Positions 9,888 through 22,600 of a stretch of DNA of 64,000 nucleotides are shown one piece after another; position 1 is the stretch's first letter; the number at the start of each line of letters is the position of its first letter. The notes under the pieces were generated by a model. That model ran no database searches. It was not told the DNA's origin and saw nothing but the letters and a program-made list of their open reading frames with translations. The position numbers and the translations under genes were made by a program. The DNA lies in the NCBI RefSeq assembly GCF_020360975.1, contig NW_025408667.1:5270001-5334000 (forward strand), written 5' to 3'. Origin of the DNA: Hirsutella rhossiliensis (lineage: Eukaryota; Ascomycota; Sordariomycetes; Hypocreales; Ophiocordycipitaceae).

Positions 9888-10502
9888 ATGAAGTCAGCCA
9901 TTGTTCTCGCCAGCACCGCCGTTCCGGTCGGTGCCTTGCCCCAGACCAAGCACGCCGCCGGCCAGAAGCTTCCTTGGACTGAGGGAGAAGGTCTCGATTG
10001 TCACTTTGGGGGGTTCTCGGAGTCATGCGTCGGCACCGAAATCTGGTGCAACATAGCCGATTATCGAATCAAAGGAGGTTTCAAGACCGCCGAAGAATGC
10101 TTCGCCACACGGGAGGCCAAGCCCGGCTCGACGGAGGGGGTTTGCGCCACCTTGAAGCCACCCAAGCCTGCTCCCGGCCAGACCGGAACTCCCGCAGAGA
10201 CTCCAGAACAAAAGCCAGACTTCGAAAATAGCGAAGCATTCCGACGGTGCAATGGTTATATTCCAGATAACCCATGTATTCGAGAACTCTTCTATCTACA
10301 AGGATCCGTCAATAGATTCCGTTTAAATTGTCTTTCTGGCGACCTCGCCGGGGATCAAGTCCATCGGATTAACTTAGCCTATTACTCGAAGGATCTTTTC
10401 CCTGACGGGCCAAAGTGCGGAGCCGTCCAAGGCCGACTTGTCCACCTCACGCCAAAGGAGTATAAGCCGGTCTGCGACAAATGTATTAAGCCGCACACCT
10501 AG
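9888..10502 (+). CDS. Secreted cysteine-rich protein, effector candidate (204 aa)
   Basis: I do not recognise a family. The intronless frame begins at an ATG in a good context (cgaaaATGA) and ends at TAG. Residues 1-17 look like a short signal peptide: Lys2, a hydrophobic run, then an Ala/Leu/Pro cleavage region. The mature part has 11 cysteines (38, 47, 54, 71, 86, 121, 130, 148, 177, 196, 199), so one may be unpaired or outside the disulfides. A Pro/Thr/Glu-rich linker at about 90-112 divides an N-terminal five-Cys half from a C-terminal six-Cys half, suggesting two small domains. No transmembrane segment is seen after the signal. Codon use is GC-rich and the frame carries no RIP-type stop, although it sits between RIPed transposons on both sides. 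Size, cysteines and setting fit a secreted effector; a small secreted enzyme or cell-wall protein is not excluded. Confidence 0.8.
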   Translation: MKSAIVLASTAVPVGALPQTKHAAGQKLPWTEGEGLDCHFGGFSESCVGTEIWCNIADYRIKGGFKTAEECFATREAKPGSTEGVCATLKPPKPAPGQTGTPAETPEQKPDFENSEAFRRCNGYIPDNPCIRELFYLQGSVNRFRLNCLSGDLAGDQVHRINLAYYSKDLFPDGPKCGAVQGRLVHLTPKEYKPVCDKCIKPHT

Positions 10503-10810
10503 TTTCTATAGAGAATCACTAAAGTCGCCGGGCAAAAGGAGTGCCAGGGTCAATGGCTTGTCCTGTAGAGTTTGGGACCCGTCGTGTCTAATGTCTCCAG
10601 AGTACCAGAATTCAATTTAAACCATCTTATAGTGACCTTTATTACCAGCCGTTAACGTGCCCGCTCACGGAACCGTACGTTAAAAGGAGAACTTGGTCTC
10701 TTTAGTGGTTGGGAGCACTTAGAAGCAGGTAGCATGTGCATCGTTCTCCCTACATAGGAATACGGGAGTAAATAAATACATCCGTTTTATAGGGCCGTGC
10801 GACGTCTCGC
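10503..10810. other. 3' flank of the secreted-protein gene
   Basis: Base composition stays normal to about 10800. A possible poly(A) signal aataaa is at 10771-10776, about 270 nt after the stop. RIPed LINE sequence begins near 10810. Confidence 0.45.
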
Positions 10811-12884
10811 TTATTATATTTAGCTATAACTACTGCTCTACCTTATTACTATCCTATAAGTAGCCTAAGGGACTAAGGAAAATACTGGTTTTTTTATATT
10901 ATTATTTATATATAGCCTCTAGGGCTATAGTAAGGCTAGGAGGGGCCTAGGCCCTTATTAGTAGTCCTAGCTAGCTATAGAGCCTAGGCGCTTATAACTA
11001 ATTAAGGAAAGGGTAGCTATAAAGGCAATAATAAAGGAAAGGTTAGTCTAGTTCCTCCTACGCGGTATTCTTCCCTCCTAAGGGCCCTAGGGCCCCTAGG
11101 TTACTCCTTTTCGAGCTACTTAGCTATCCCTATCTCTATTTTAGCTAAGAAGGTTAAAAGGGCTTCCCTTCCTTCCTTAGAGTTATAGAGAATAGGTAGG
11201 CTTAGGACCTCCTTCCGTCTCTTAGAGGTCTAGTAAAGGACCTCTCTTTCCCTCCTATAGTTTAGGCACCTTATCCTAAGGAGCCTAGCTATATACCTTC
11301 CTTAGCTATACTAGTAGTTATCTCGGTCTACCTTATTAGTCCTTTTTAGGAAGGAAAATAGGAAGCTAGCCCTAAAAAGGAGCTAGTAAAAGGCTAAGAG
11401 GGTCGGCCTAGGCCTCTATATAAGATCCTTTTCTAGGCTAAGGGCTAGGCAGGGGGTCTTTTAAATAAATATATAGTACTTACCTAGGCCTTTAGCCCTA
11501 AGGCCTTTAGCTACCTTAGTAGCTTAAAGGTCCTTTTAATAGTCCTTAGTAGCTTACTAGACCTTTCTTTATAAGTAGCTAATAAAGACTATAAAGGTCC
11601 CTTAGGTAAGAGCCCCTAAGCCTCTCTTAGCTAGCTAGTTAGCTAGCTCGTTATTAAAGATCCTTAGGTAGCTAGGGTATATTAGTATAGCTATTTATTA
11701 AGGCTTCTAAGCTAAATAGGAGCCTTTTAATATATATAGCTAAGTTTAAGAAACCTATAACCTTCCTTATAGCGGCTTAGCTATTTATAAAGATATAGGC
11801 TTTTATAAGATAGTTAAGAGGGCTAAGCTTTAAGGGCTAAGGCCTCTTAGCTAGGTCCTTTAAGACCCTTAGTATTATAAATAGCCTTATATTAGCTACT
11901 TCGATTAAGGGCCTAAGGGTCTTATAGTTTGCTTTAATAGGCTTATTTTCTAAGCTTAATTTATAGAAAAAGTAAGCGTTAGTCTTTATAAGGGACCCCT
12001 TAAGGTACCTTTTAAAGCTATTAATATAAAAGGTTAAGGGCTATAACCTAAAGTCTTCTAGGCTAGCTAGGCTAGCTAAGAGGCGTTAGTACTACTTCTT
12101 AGCTAAGGACTTAAGGGCCTTTATTATTATAATAAAAGCCTTAAGCTCTAAGGCCTATAAGGGCTCCTAGCTAGCTTTCTTTCTTTCTAAGTTATAATTA
12201 AGTCTTATAATAGCTACTAAGTATTTAAGGAAGTAAAAGAGCTATATATAGGGCTTAATAAAGCTTAGGGTCCTTAAGTTAAAGCTTAAGTTAGTAAGGT
12301 TATCCTATATAGCTAGGTTATAAGCTTACTTTATAGGGTAACTAAGTAAGAAGTATAAAGACTAAAAAGTATAAGAGAGGTATACCTTTTTAAATTATAC
12401 CTTTAGTAGCGGTAGGGCTACTTTAGCTTTTAAAGCCTTAATAGGGGATCCTTTAAAGGCCCTTAAGACCTTTAAAAGAGCTTAGTTTTAAAGCCTTTAA
12501 AAAGGCTTTATAAGGCTCTTAGGGGTCTTAGGCCCCCTATACTAAAGCTAGGCCCTATAGTTTACTATAAAGGTTATATAGGCTTAGTAAAGCTACTTAA
12601 AAGCTTTAAATAATAAGCCTTTTTATATAAAGGTTAAGTAAGATAGTTCTTTAAAGGTAGCTTATATAAAGGCTACCTTCTTCTTAATATATTATTTAAA
12701 TAAGAGCTTAGAATTAAAGAAGACCCTTAGTTACTATACTAAGGGCTTTACTTAGAATAATAAGCCTCTTACTATTATACCCTTAAAAATAAGCTACCTT
12801 TACTTACTAAAGTAAATAAGTTTTATCTTTAAGGGGTTAAAGTAGACCCCTTAGTCCTTAGCTTATTTAAATAGGTTAGTAGCT
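10811..12884 (-). mobile_element. LINE relic, 3' half (end of RT and RNase H)
   Basis: On the minus strand the frame near 12700-12889 gives a stretch resembling the sequence that follows the RT active site in non-LTR elements (GVYFNPLKIKLIYFSK). Near 11590-11700 it gives an RNase H end (PSYLRIFNNELAN*LAKRGL), as in Tad1-type fungal LINEs. Stops are RIP type. It continues at 25453 on the far side of Copia-1 copy B, whose TSD attac is at 12885-12889 and 25453-25457. No poly(A) tail is recognised at the left end. Confidence 0.6.
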
Positions 12885-13051
12885 ATTACTCTCGCGTAGA
12901 GAGATTTAAGAAGTATATAAAAATATTTGAAGGTAAAATTAAAAGTAAAGGGTTTAATAAGTAAAGTAAAGACATTTAATTCTTATAGGAGTAGTAATAA
13001 AGGTAGGGGAGTAATTATTATATTACGTTAATTATCCTTCTTTCCTCTATC

Positions 13052-13537
13052 TATTACGAAGTATAGCTTAATTTCGTAGTTCTTAGAGATATCCCTTAGT
13101 AAGAGGGACTAAGGAAGCTAAAAACACCTAGTATAGAAAAAGGAAGAAGGAGCTAAAAAGAGGTATAAAAAGGAGGGTAGGGGTATAAGGGGAAGTAGAA
13201 GTAGCGATAGCTTCCTATAAAGGTAGCGAAAGATAAGACGGATATACTAGTAACGGCTAGAAAGGAGGGGAAAAACTAGTAAAAAGCTCGGTAGTTAAAA
13301 GGATATTAATAGCTTCTTTAAGTAGGATCTTCTTTATTAATTAAGATACTAGACAGGTATAAGGAGGGGCATTAGATAGAGGAAAGAAGGATAATTAAGG
13401 CAATATAATAATTACTTACCTACCTTTATTACTACTCTTATAAGAATTAAATCCCTCTGCCCTGCCTATCCGACCCCTTACTTTTAATTTTACCTTTATA
13501 TATTTTATATATACTTCTCGTATCTCTCTTTGCGAGA
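13052..13537 (+). repeat. Copia-1 copy A 5' LTR
   Basis: 486 bp, same length as the partner at 18865-19350; differences are mainly transitions. Starts tattacgaag, ends gcgaga. Confidence 0.85.
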
Positions 13538-13678
13538 GTTATAAGCCTAGGAGGAATAAAATTCCTATACCTTCCGGCTACTATAAAAGGCACCTTTCTT
13601 ATATCCCTTATAGCTTCCTTTTACCCCTCTTACTAGAAAAGCCGATTTTTACCTAACTTTTCTACCCTTCCTTATAAT

Positions 13679-16600
13679 AATATCGAAAAATAACTCTACC
13701 GCCCCTACGGTCTATAGGACGATTCTTATAGAGCCTTAAGATTAAGATAAGTAGGTAAAGGAGCTATAGGCTTATATAGATAGAACTATCTATAATTTAG
13801 TCTTCTTTAATAAGTAGGACCCTCTTAAGCCCCCTCTTTATCCTAGGGCAACGGAATTTATAGAAGGAGCTTCCCTCTTTTCCGAGCTAACCTTTATATA
13901 ATAGAGAGCTTTTTCTACTACCTAAGGTAACTACGAGAGTTACTATAAGGAATACCTTTACGAGATAAAGCTACTAACTACTATATATATAGTAATAATA
14001 GAATCCGTTAGTACTATAAAGCTAATCTCTCTTTAAGAGGAAGAGACTCTTAGGTAGTAGCTTTAAAGCTCGAGACCTTAATAGCTCCCTCGAGGGGCTA
14101 TATAACTAACCGTATTAGGAAGACCTATACGGTATACCTAGGAGCCTTTTCTACTAGGAACCTACTAGCTTCGTCGTAGCTAGCTAAGTAAGAAGAAATC
14201 CTTAAGGAAGCTAACTAATACTTCCTTATAGAAGCTCTTTCCGGCTAGTAGCTATAGGATATATCTCTACTAATAAAGCCTATTAGTAACGGTTACTTAA
14301 CTATCTTTTAAGAAGCTAGCTAGGAACTAAATAAAGAGGCTACTAGAGCATAATAGTAAGTAGTCTTATTCCTTTATAGCTAGCACTCGACCTAAATAGC
14401 TTTACCTACTGCCCTTATAGCTATAGCAGCCCTTATTACTACGGCCCCCGCTACTACTACTACGGCTATTGCTCCTTTAGCTCTACCTCCCTTAAGAGTA
14501 TTAATACTATCTTTAACGGCTGCCCTAGGCCCGGTTCCGCCTCTTACTCTAGGCCCGGCCCCGGTCCTATTAGTTAGACCGGCCCGACTAGTCCCCTAAT
14601 AGACCTTTTAGTCTATTAATCGAAAAATTAAGGAACTAGTTAAAATCGAACCTCTTTATTAAAATTAGTAATAAAGGGCAAAAAGGGGGTGTTTTTAAGC
14701 AGACCTTTTAGAAAGGGATAAGGATTCCTCGAAGAGATAACGTATAAGGAGGAATCGACCTACCTACTAAGTATATAAAAAGCCCTATCGGCTAAAAGAC
14801 TACTAATAGGTCTTTAAGGAAAACCGACCTAAAGGAGTTAACCCTTTAAAGAGGCTATAAGAAATAGTATAATAGTCTTTTAAGGAGGACCCCTCGTTAT
14901 AGAAGAAGATAGACGAGATTCGGGTTACTAGGAAATAGTAACTAACGCCGTTACTATAAATTCGAGGAAAAATCGTTAGTATAGTAAATCCGGCCTTTAT
15001 CTTTCCTATAGATTAATAAGGCTAAGACTAACCGTTAGAGCCCTCCGATTATCCCCTACGAAAATCAGCTATCCTTAACTTTAGTACTTCCCTTAATATC
15101 TATAATATACTCCTATAATTCCGGTCCTTTAAAAAGGTATAGAGGGAATATCTTATTACTAAGGAATTAACCGTATAGATAAAGGGATATAGAAGGGTAA
15201 ATTTTATAATAAAATTACTTAATAGGTCTATATAAATTCTTCGAAGAAAAAGGGTAGCTTTTTACCCTTAATTTTTAATAAGCTTAATTTCCTTCCGCCT
15301 TCTTTAAAAGGAAGGAATCTTTTAGGATACGACGTTTAAGCTTACGAGGCTAGTCTAGAAAAATCACACTATTAGGCTTATCGAGGAAAAATTTAGTTAA
15401 TTTATTCTCGAATTCTAACCTATTTATAGGAAGGAACTACTTAAGAAGTTAGCTTTCCTTACTAGGAGGAATAGGTCTACTATAAAGGACCCTCTTCCGG
15501 CAGCTTAAGGAGACGGCATTCTTTAGCACGCACGACTTAGTTACCTAAGCCCCCTAGCTTTATATAAGCTAGGCTAATAATAGGGCGTACGAATAAGGGG
15601 ACTAAAGACTATTAAATATAAATACTACGGCTAAGTGAAGACTAAGAGACGAATTTCTAGACGAACGCTTTTATAGCTAGACTAGCTATATAAGGAAATT
15701 TAGGTCGATTAAACCAACGTCTCTAGGGACTAGAAAAGCTTTATTAGGGTAATGTTTTTTATAGACGCTTTTTAGGGATAGTTTTCCCTTATTTCTTATA
15801 GACCTACCTAAGTAAGTATAACTAGTCTACCCTCTAAGACTTCGTTAACTAGATAAAATCCTACTTTAGCTATAAGGTAAAGAAGATATAGTTTAATAGA
15901 GAGCTATTTATAAAGGATATCTTAAAATAGCTTTAAAAAAGGGGTATTTTACCCCTCCCGTTAGCACTAAATACTTAGGCCTAGAATAGAGGGGCAGAAA
16001 GATTAGGGGGTACTATAATATAAAGGGCCTATATAATAAGACTTACTATAAAGCTTCCCTACGACCTTTAGAGGGAAGTCGTTAAGACCGCCTATTACCT
16101 TTAGAACCGGACCCTTAGAGGGACTACCTAAGGAATAAACTAGAAATCCTCCCTTAAGCTCTTTATAAAAAAGAGGGCCTTACTAGCCTACCTTTATACC
16201 TATAGCTATAAGGTATATATAATAACTACTAATATATAGCTAAAAAGGAAGAAGAAAAGAAAGCTTAATCTTAGAGCCTTTATTAGTTACCTCGTTAGTT
16301 ATAATTCTATAAATATCTTCCGGATCTAGATTCCTCTTTTATAAAAGGTTATTTTAACTAGGGATATAATTTTCGACGAATCTAGCTTATTCGACGGAAA
16401 GAAGGATTAATAGCCCCTCTTACTCTCTTAACGTTAGCTAATTTAAAAGATTTAAATCCTCCCTTCCTAATAGTCTTAAGAAGAGGTCTTAGATAAGGAA
16501 ATAAAAGAAGAAACTAACGTCGAAGTAGTTAAAGATAACGCTAACTTTAAAGAGGAAGCTACTAGATTAGATAATCTAGATAAAGAAGGAGACTATAGGA

Positions 16601-18600
16601 AAGTAGTAGAGCTAGAATACGCCTACCTCCCTACGCCTCCTCTTATAGAATAAGAAGAAGATCTAAAAGTAGCTTTTTTAGTTAGTCTTCCTATCTTAAC
16701 CCTTAAGGGGGTAGGAAAGGCACCTCTTTTAAAGGATTACCCGGATGCCTTTTTATCCTTGCTTTAAAAAGCAAAGGAAGGTATAGGGCCCGATATAGTT
16801 ATAAAAGGAGACTAATTTCTCCCTTATTTCGATCGTTTTTCCGACTTCTACCTAACGCTAATAAAAGACGGTTCCTATAAAGCGTTTATAGTAAGCTAGC
16901 TTTTTAAGCTATAGCTATTAGCAAAGAAGGTATATAAAAGAGACCTCTTAGACCTACTAGTAAACTAAAAGCAGCTAGAAAGATATCCTTTTAAAGACTA
17001 GTTTTTCTAGGCCTAAAAAGACTACCTAGCCTTATACGAAGAGATAGGGTCTTTTAAAGAGGTCCTTAAGGAAAAGGTAAGAGGAAAATAGGTCCTTAGC
17101 TATAAGTAGGTCTTTATCTATAAGACTAATAAATATAGCTTCCTTTAAAAGTATAAAGCCTAGCTAGTTATTTATAGGAATTAATAGGAAAAAAGGGATC
17201 TACCTACTAAGGCAACTACCCTAGTAAGGATATCTTTTTAGACCCTTATAGCTATAGTAGTAGAATTTAACTTTAAGCTTAATTAGATATATATAGTTAA
17301 CGCCTTTATTAACTACCTACTTAAGGAAGAAGAAGTTATTTATATATACCTTCTACTAGGCTTTTAATAGCTAGGAAAGGTTCTATAGCTTAGGAAAGCT
17401 CTATATAGACTATAAAGATTACCCTTTCTTTAGTAATAGTATTTAACTAGTCCCCTTAAAGCCCTAGGCTTTAAGAAAGTCCCTTAAAAACCGTGTATAA
17501 TATAGAAGGGTAAAATTATAGTCTTCTTTTATATCGACGATATTACCTAGGCCTACCTAAAAGAGGAAGAGGCTACTACTAAGGAGGATATATAAGGCCT
17601 ATAATAAAGGTATAAGATAACTAAGCTAAGGGAGCTAAAGTAGTTCCTAGGGATATAAATCCTTTAAAATAGGTCTTATTAGACTATCTAGCTTACTTAG
17701 GATGCCTATATCGATAAGGTTACTTATAAATTCCTCCTTAATTCCCTTAAAAAGAAGCTTTCCTTTATACCTATATTAGATAAAGAGCTTTTACTTAATC
17801 CGTCCTTTTAAGCTAGGGAGTAAGAGAAATACTAATATTAATAGAAGGTAGGCTCCTTGCTTTTTTTAGCTATTTCTACTAGACCGGATATTTCTTTTAT
17901 AGTCTCCCGGCTAGCTAGGTATAACTAGAATCCTAGCCCTAGGTATTAAGAAGTAGTAGATAAAGCTATCCTTTATCTCTATTTAATAAGATTATATAGT
18001 CTACGCTTAGGAGGGTAGGGAAGGAAATAAGCTACTAAAATCTACTTTTATTCGAGCGATTTATCCTTTATAGATAATTCCTTAGATAGAAAGAGCTTAT
18101 AGGGGTATATTATATCCCTTTTTAGAGGAACTATTACTTAGAGAGCTTTAAAGTAAGCTACCGTTATAACTTTTAGTATAGAGGTAGAGCTACTAGCTCT
18201 TTTAAAAGCATTAAAAGAAGCGATTTTCCTTAGCCGGCTATTAATATCTCTATAACTATAAATTCCGACCCTATTAACTATAGAATACGATAATATATAG
18301 ACTATATAAATTCTTATAGAAAATAGTAAGTTATTAACCTAGCTATAGTATAGAGATATCTACTAGTATTAGTTACGCTAAGAGGTCTAAAGGGGACTTA
18401 TTTTCGTCTATTAGGTTTTAATAGTATCGATAAAAGCTAACGGTCTTATAAAGCCCCTACCGAAGTAGAAGCTAGCTATCTTTCTATAGTAAATTAAGCT
18501 AGAAGACGTTTAAGAGAAGCTAATTTTAGAGGCTTGCCTTAAGAGTCTATAAGAGGAGCTAATAGTATATACGAGAATATAATGTCTATAGCTAAAGAAA
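13679..18600 (+). pseudogene. Copia-1 copy A gag-pol (RIPed)
   Basis: A gag start is suggested near 13679 (taTCGAAAAATAAC.., the ATG having become ATA or been altered). Domains follow in Ty1/Copia order: gag; gag-pre-integrase near 15500; integrase near 15700-16150 (..LNT*A*NRGAERLGGTI..); RT with FFYIDDI at 17527-17544; and the RNase H lead-in TRPDISFIVSRLARYN at about 17878-17925. Integrase before RT identifies Copia and not Gypsy. Nearly all stops are TAA/TAG at former Gln/Trp positions. Confidence 0.85.
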
Positions 18601-18864
18601 AGGAAGAGGATTTTCCTTTTAGAGGGCCCCCTATTTTAATTAGGTTTTTCCCTTTAAAGAAGGCCCCCTTTCTTATAAGACTTTCCCCTCTTTAGGCCCT
18701 TATTCCTTAAGTAGGTCTAAAAGAGCCTAGGGACTTAAAAGGGCCCTTACTTTCCTTAAGTAAAGGGAGAAGTATAGAGCTAAGAACCTCCTCTATACGC
18801 TTACTAGCCTAAAGCTATATTAGCTATACCCTTACTATAAGGGCAAGCTATAGCTAAGGGGGTA

Positions 18865-19350
18865 TATTGCGAAGTATAGCCTAATTTCGTAGTTCTTAAA
18901 GATATCCCTTAGTAAGAGGGACTAAGGAAGCTAAGAACACTTAGTATAGAAAAAGGAAGAAGGAGCTAAAAAGAGGTATAGAAAGGATAGTAAGGGTATA
19001 AGGGGAAGTAGAAGTAGCGATAGCTTCTTATAGAGGTAGTAAGAGATAAGACGGATATATTAGTAATAGTTAGAAAGGAAGGGAAAAACTAGTAAAAAGC
19101 TTAGTAGTTAAAAGAATATTAATAGCTTCTTTAAGTAGGATCTTCTTTATTAATTAGGATACTAAATAGGTATAAAGAGGGGCGTTAGATAAAGGAAAGA
19201 AGGATAATTAAGGTAATATAATAATTACTCCCTTACCTTTATTACTACTCCTATAAGAGTTAAATCCCTCTACCCTACCTATCTAACCCCTTACTTTTAA
19301 TTTTACCTTTATATATTTTATATATACTTCTTATATCTCTCTTTATAAGA
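18865..19350 (+). repeat. Copia-1 copy A 3' LTR
   Basis: 486 bp. Followed directly by the TSD ctatc and the resumed, oppositely oriented LTR of copy B, which makes a large LTR-LTR inverted arrangement at this point. Confidence 0.85.
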
Positions 19351-19355
19351 CTATC

Positions 19356-19638
19356 TAACGCCCTCTTTTATACCTATTTAGCACCTTAATTAATAAAAAA
19401 GATCCTACTTAAAGAAGCTACTAATATTCTTTTAACTACTAAGCTTTTTACTAGTTTTTCCCCCCCTTTTTAGCTGTTATTAGTATATCTATCTTATCTC
19501 TCGCTATTTATACTTCCCCTTATATACCTTTTTTTAGCTCCTTCTTCCTTCTTTTATACTAAGTGTTTTTAGCTTCCTTAGTCCCTCTTACTAAGGGATA
19601 TCTCTAAGAACTATAAAATTAAGCTATACTTCGCGATA
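19356..19638 (-). repeat. Copia-1 copy B 3' LTR, second part
   Basis: Reverse-complement Copia-1 LTR sequence that resumes exactly after the TSD of copy A; the first part is 12890-13051. Confidence 0.85.
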
Positions 19639-22600
19639 TACCCCCTTAGCTATAGCCTGCCCCTTAAGGGTATAGCTAATATAGCTTTAGGCTAGTAAGC
19701 GTATAAAGGAGGCTTTTAGCTCTATACTTCTTTCTTTACTTAAGGAAAGTAAGGGCCCTTTTAGGTCCCTAGGCTCTTTTAGACCTACTTAAGGAATAGG
19801 GGCCTAAAGATAAGAAAGTCCTATAAGAAAGGGGGCCTTCTTAAAAGGGAAATACCTAATTAAATAAGGGGCCCTTTAAAAGGAAAAACCTCTTCCTTTT
19901 CTTTAGCTATAAACGTTACCTTCTTATATATACTATTAGCTCTTCTTATAAACTCTTAAGGCGGGCCTCTAAGGATAGCTTCTCTTAAACGTCTTCTAGC
20001 TTAATTTACTATAAAAAGATAGCTAGCTTTTACTTTAGTAAGGGCTTTATAAGAACGTTAGCTTTTATCGATACTATTAAAACTTAATAGATAGAAATAA
20101 GTCCCTTTTAGACCTCTTAGCGTAACTAATATTAATAGATATCGATATACTATAGCTAGGTTAATAGCTTACTATTTTCCTTTATAAGAATTTATATAGT
20201 CTATATATTATTATATTCTATAGCTAACGGGGATAGAATTTATAGTTATAAAGATATAAGTAGCTAGCTAAGGAAAATTACTTCTTTTAACGCTTTTAAA
20301 AAAGCTAGTAGCTTTACTTTTATACTTAATATAGTAACGGTAGCTTACTTTAAAGCTTTCTAAGTAATAGTTCCTTTAAAAAGGGATATAATATACCCTT
20401 ATAAGCTCTTTCTATCTAAGGAATTATCTATAAAGAATAAATCGCTTAAATAAAGGAAGATTTTAATAGTTAATTTCTTCCTTTCCTACCCTCCTAAGCG
20501 TAAACTATATAATCTTATTAAATAAAGATAAAGGATAGCTTTATTTACTAGTTCTTAATACCTAGGGCTAGGATTCTAGTTATACCTAGCTTACTAAGAG
20601 ACTATAAAAGAGATATCCGGTTTAATAGAAATAGTTAAAAAGAGTAAGGAGCTTACCTTTTATTAATATTAGTATTTCTTTTACTCCCTAGCTTAAAAGG
20701 ATAGATTAGGTAAAAGCTCTTTATTTAATATAGGTATAAAGGGATGCTTCTTATTAAGGGAATTAAGGAGGAATTTATAAGCGACCTTATCGATATAGGC
20801 GTCCTAAGTAAGCTAGATAGTCTATTAAGACCTATTTTAAAGGATTTATATCCTTAGGAACTACTTTAGCTCCCTTAGCTTAGTTATCTTATACTTTTAT
20901 TATAGGCCTTATATAGCCTCCTTAGTAATAGCTTCTTCCTCTTTTAGGTAGGCCTAAATAATATTATTAATATAAAAGAAGACTATAATTTTACCTTTCT
21001 ATATTATATATAGTTCCTAAGGGACTTTCTTAAAGCCTAGGGCTTTAAGGGAACCTATTAAATACTATTACTAAAGAAAGGGTAATCCTTATAGTCTATA
21101 TAAAGCTTTCCTAAGATATAGAACCTTTCCTAGCTATTAAAAGCTTAGTAAAAGGTATATATAAATAACTTTTTCTTCCTTAAGTAAGTAGTTAATAAAG
21201 GCGTTAACTATATCTATTTAATCGAGCTTAAGGTTAAATTCTACTACTATAGCTATAAGGGTCTAAAAAGATATCCTTATTAAGGTAGTTGCCTTAGTAA
21301 GTAAATCCCCTTTTTCTTATTAATTCCTATAAATAACTAGCTAGGCTTTATACTTTTAATAGAAGCTATATTTATTAGTCTTATAGATAAAGACCTTTTT
21401 ATAGCTAAGGACTTATTTTCCCCTTACCTTTTTCTTAAGGACCTCTTTAAAAAACCTTATCTCTTTATATAAGGCTAGGTAGTCTTTCTAAGCCTAGAAA
21501 AACTAGTCTTTAAAGGGGTGGTTTTAGAGCTACTTTTAGTTTACTAGTAGGTATAGGAGGTCTCTTTTATATACCTTCCTTACTAATAGCTGTAGCTTAA
21601 AGACCCGGCCTACTATAAACGCTTTATAGGAACTATCTTTTATAAGCGTTAGATAGAAGTTAGAAAAACGATTAAAATAAGGGAGAAATTAATCTTCTTT
21701 TATATCGGGCCCTATACCTTCCTTTACTTCTTAAAGTAGGGATAAAAAAGCAGCTAGGTAATCCTTTAAGAGAAGTGCCTTTCCTACCCCCTTAGGGGTT
21801 AAGATAGGAAGACTAATAAAGAAAGCTACTTTTAGATCTTCTTCTTATATAGGAGGAGGCGTAGGGAGGTAGGCGTATTCTAGCTCTACTACTTTCCTAT
21901 AGTCTCCTTTTTTATCTAGATTATCTAATTTAATAGCTTCCTCTTTTTTTTTAAAGTTAGCGTTATCCTTAACTACTTTAATATTAGTTTCTTTTTTTAT
22001 TTCCTTATCTAAGGCCTCTTTTTAAGACTATTAAGAAGGGGGAGTTTAGATATTTTAAATTAGCTAACGTTATAAGAGTAAGAGGGGCTATTAATCCCTC
22101 TTTCTATTAAAGAAGCTAAATTCGTCGAAAATTATATCCTTAGTTAAAATAACCTTCTATAAAAGAGGAATCTAGATCTAAAAGATATTTATAGAATTAT
22201 AACTAATAAGGTAACTAGTAAAGGCTCTTAAATTAAGCTTTTTTATCTTCTTTTTTTTTTTAGCTATATATTAGTAGTTATAGTATATACCTTATAGCTA
22301 TAGGTATAAAGGTAAGCTAGTAAGGCCCTCTTATTTATAAAGAGCTTTAAGGGTAATTTCTAGTTTATTCCTTAGGTCTTAATAAGGGTCTCTAGGTCCC
22401 TTTAGTCCCTTAGGCCCCTAGGGTCCCTTAAGGTCTAGTTTTAAAGGTAATAAGCGGTCTTAATAACTTCCCTTTAAAGGTTATATAGAAGCTTTATATT
22501 AAGTCTTATTATATAGGCCCTTTCTATTATAGCTCCCCTTAATCTTTCTGCCCCTTTATTTTAGGCTTAGTTATTTAGTACTAATAGGAGGGGTAAAATA

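Larger units (their letters stand above)
13052..19350 (+). mobile_element. Copia-1 copy A (plus), full length, 6.3 kb
   Basis: LTRs 13052-13537 and 18865-19350 (486 bp each) bound an internal region of 5.3 kb. TSD ctatc is exact (13047-13051, 19351-19355) and lies inside the 3' LTR of copy B, so copy A is the younger. The primer site gttataagcc starts at 13538, right after the LTR, and fits the initiator-tRNA-Met anticodon arm, as in half-tRNA-primed Copia elements. The polypurine tract aaggggg precedes 18865. LTRs start TGTCGCG (before RIP) and end AGA. Confidence 0.9.

Noticed and set aside
9998..10275. Several overlapping frames on both strands within 9888-10502
   Set aside because: They are alternative-frame readings of the secreted-protein gene, which has the only signal peptide and coherent codon use.
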